From contig JAGXAJ010000003.1 in the NCBI GenBank assembly GCA_018971625.1, forward strand, positions 1 to 64,000: a stretch of 64,000 nucleotides of DNA. The letters are read 5' to 3'. The position numbers and the translations under genes are program-made. Source of the DNA: Pseudomonadota bacterium. GTDB taxonomy: Bacteria > Pseudomonadota > Alphaproteobacteria > Rhizobiales > Xanthobacteraceae. The notes under the pieces are model-generated. The model did no database searches, was not told where the DNA came from, and saw nothing but the letters and a program-made list of their open reading frames with translations. Of the stretch, positions 63,441-64,000 are shown in pieces (position 1 is the first letter of the stretch; each line of letters opens with the position of its first letter).

Positions 63441-63701
63441 ATGTCCAACAACACAACCGATTCCGCCACAGCTCCCGCCTCGGCTGAGGATATCAGAGCG
63501 ATCCTTGGTGCGCTTAACGAGAGCGATCTGCTCGAAATCCTGCACCTTCAGCCGACCATTCGCGACCTCGAAGAGGCTGCCACATGGCTGTCAGGAGATC
63601 GTGACATCTTCAGTGCTGGAGACCCCTTAAGTGGCGTAGTGGCCGAAATCGTCGACGTGCTGACGTTGGATGACGAGGACGAGGCGCAACGCGCGGGTTG
63701 A
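63441..63701 (+). CDS. Small acidic hypothetical protein
   Basis: An 86-residue protein: ASAEDIRAILGALNESDLLEIL, TIRDLEEAATWLSGDRDIFS and VAEIVDVLTLDDEDEAQ. It is acidic and helical, with no membrane segment. The track starts 62 codons earlier in unrelated sequence; MSNNTTDSAT is chosen as the start of good composition. It precedes an Hsp20 gene on the same strand and may belong to the same stress group. Confidence 0.65.
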   Translation: MSNNTTDSATAPASAEDIRAILGALNESDLLEILHLQPTIRDLEEAATWLSGDRDIFSAGDPLSGVVAEIVDVLTLDDEDEAQRAG

Positions 63702-63824
63702 AAGGCGTCCGGGATGTCTCGTTCCGCGGCAGGTTGGTGTTCGTCCCTCGAGTTGAGGCAAATCAAGCCGCCGTGCTGCGGTTTTCGCTAACCGAAAAGC
63801 TCGAAGCAGAGAGGAGAATTAACC

Positions 63825-64000
63825 ATGGCAACAAATACCAAACTTCCCATTACGAAGAAGCCCAGCGAGCCGGCCCTTTTTGGAGAGTGGCGTCCATTCG
63901 AGACGCTCAAAAAAGAAGTCGATCGCTTGTTCGACGATTTCGGTGACGATTTCTGGCGGCATCCCTTCCGCTCGCTGGCCGGAGCTGAGAAAGGTTGGGC
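63825..64000 (+). CDS. Hsp20/alpha-crystallin family small heat shock protein, N-terminal part
   Basis: ATG at 63825 with GAGGAGAATT upstream. The visible 58 residues (PITKKPSEPALFGEWRPFET, LKKEVDRLFDDFGDDFWRHP) are the typical N-terminus of bacterial Hsp20 proteins ahead of the alpha-crystallin domain, which lies beyond the right edge. Such chaperones hold unfolding proteins under stress. Confidence 0.85.
   Translation, partial: MATNTKLPITKKPSEPALFGEWRPFETLKKEVDRLFDDFGDDFWRHPFRSLAGAEKGW

Overview
The window reads as chromosome of a slow-growing alphaproteobacterium of the Bradyrhizobium/Nitrobacteraceae type. Reasons: high-GC coding with strong third-position bias in the left two thirds, a class I lysyl-tRNA synthetase, a PodJ-like Sel1-repeat polarity protein, the four-gene ligase-associated DNA repair set, TIGR02186 and DUF2905 proteins, short palindromic intergenic repeats of rhizobial type, and FixK-type dyads. 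The species call is an inference from gene content and protein similarity remembered from these groups; no search was run.

Layout. 1-23 kb is ordinary core chromosome: beta-oxidation genes (thiolase, acyl-CoA dehydrogenase), the PodJL-like protein, TauE/TIGR02186, the ligase-associated repair cluster (helicase and PdeM on minus, exonuclease and ATP-dependent ligase on plus), an MBL hydrolase, a MATE exporter, pyrD, a Mug-type glycosylase, lysK, and an amino-acid-type binding protein. 23-31 kb holds SCO, RidA, an ECF sigma factor with a DUF4142 gene and a cupredoxin that share its promoter signature, and several short secreted or membrane proteins separated by repeats. 31-40 kb carries a minus-strand operon (DUF2946, TonB-dependent receptor, Asp-box propeller protein, thioredoxin) divergent from an RND efflux adaptor/pump pair.

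40-64 kb is different: lower density, many tiny genes, tRNA fragments, transposase remnants and a large number of broken genes. A 44-nt tRNA-Gly 3' fragment lies beside an intact 527-aa tyrosine recombinase at 43.5-45.3 kb. A tRNA-Arg 3' fragment and a tRNA-Val-like sequence lie back to back at 51.9-52.2 kb. At least fifteen reading frames between 45 and 62.5 kb are frameshifted, truncated or internally deleted. They include a 2-hydroxyacid dehydrogenase, VOC protein, Ku, uracil-DNA glycosylase, slipin, gpmI, PRPP synthetase, an HPF/cold-shock fusion, BON protein and phosphotransferase, alongside IS5, rve-type and IS110 transposases. The left 43 kb shows almost no such lesions, so local decay is more likely than poor sequence. 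Two FNR/FixK-like dyads in this part, and an Hsp20 gene at the right edge, suggest that it descends from an oxygen-limitation/stress region invaded by mobile elements.

Most notable: (i) palindromic repeats inserted in frame inside three of the four genes of one DNA-repair cluster; (ii) a self-contained ECF sigma circuit with two matching promoters; (iii) tandem paralogues of an unrecognised 'DVFSGR.NP' protein family, one with a cysteine-rich NCYNYA extension; (iv) a ribbon-helix-helix gene whose start codon sits between two arms of a perfect 13-bp inverted repeat; (v) a perfect TTGAT-N4-ATCAA dyad in front of a set of small unknown genes.
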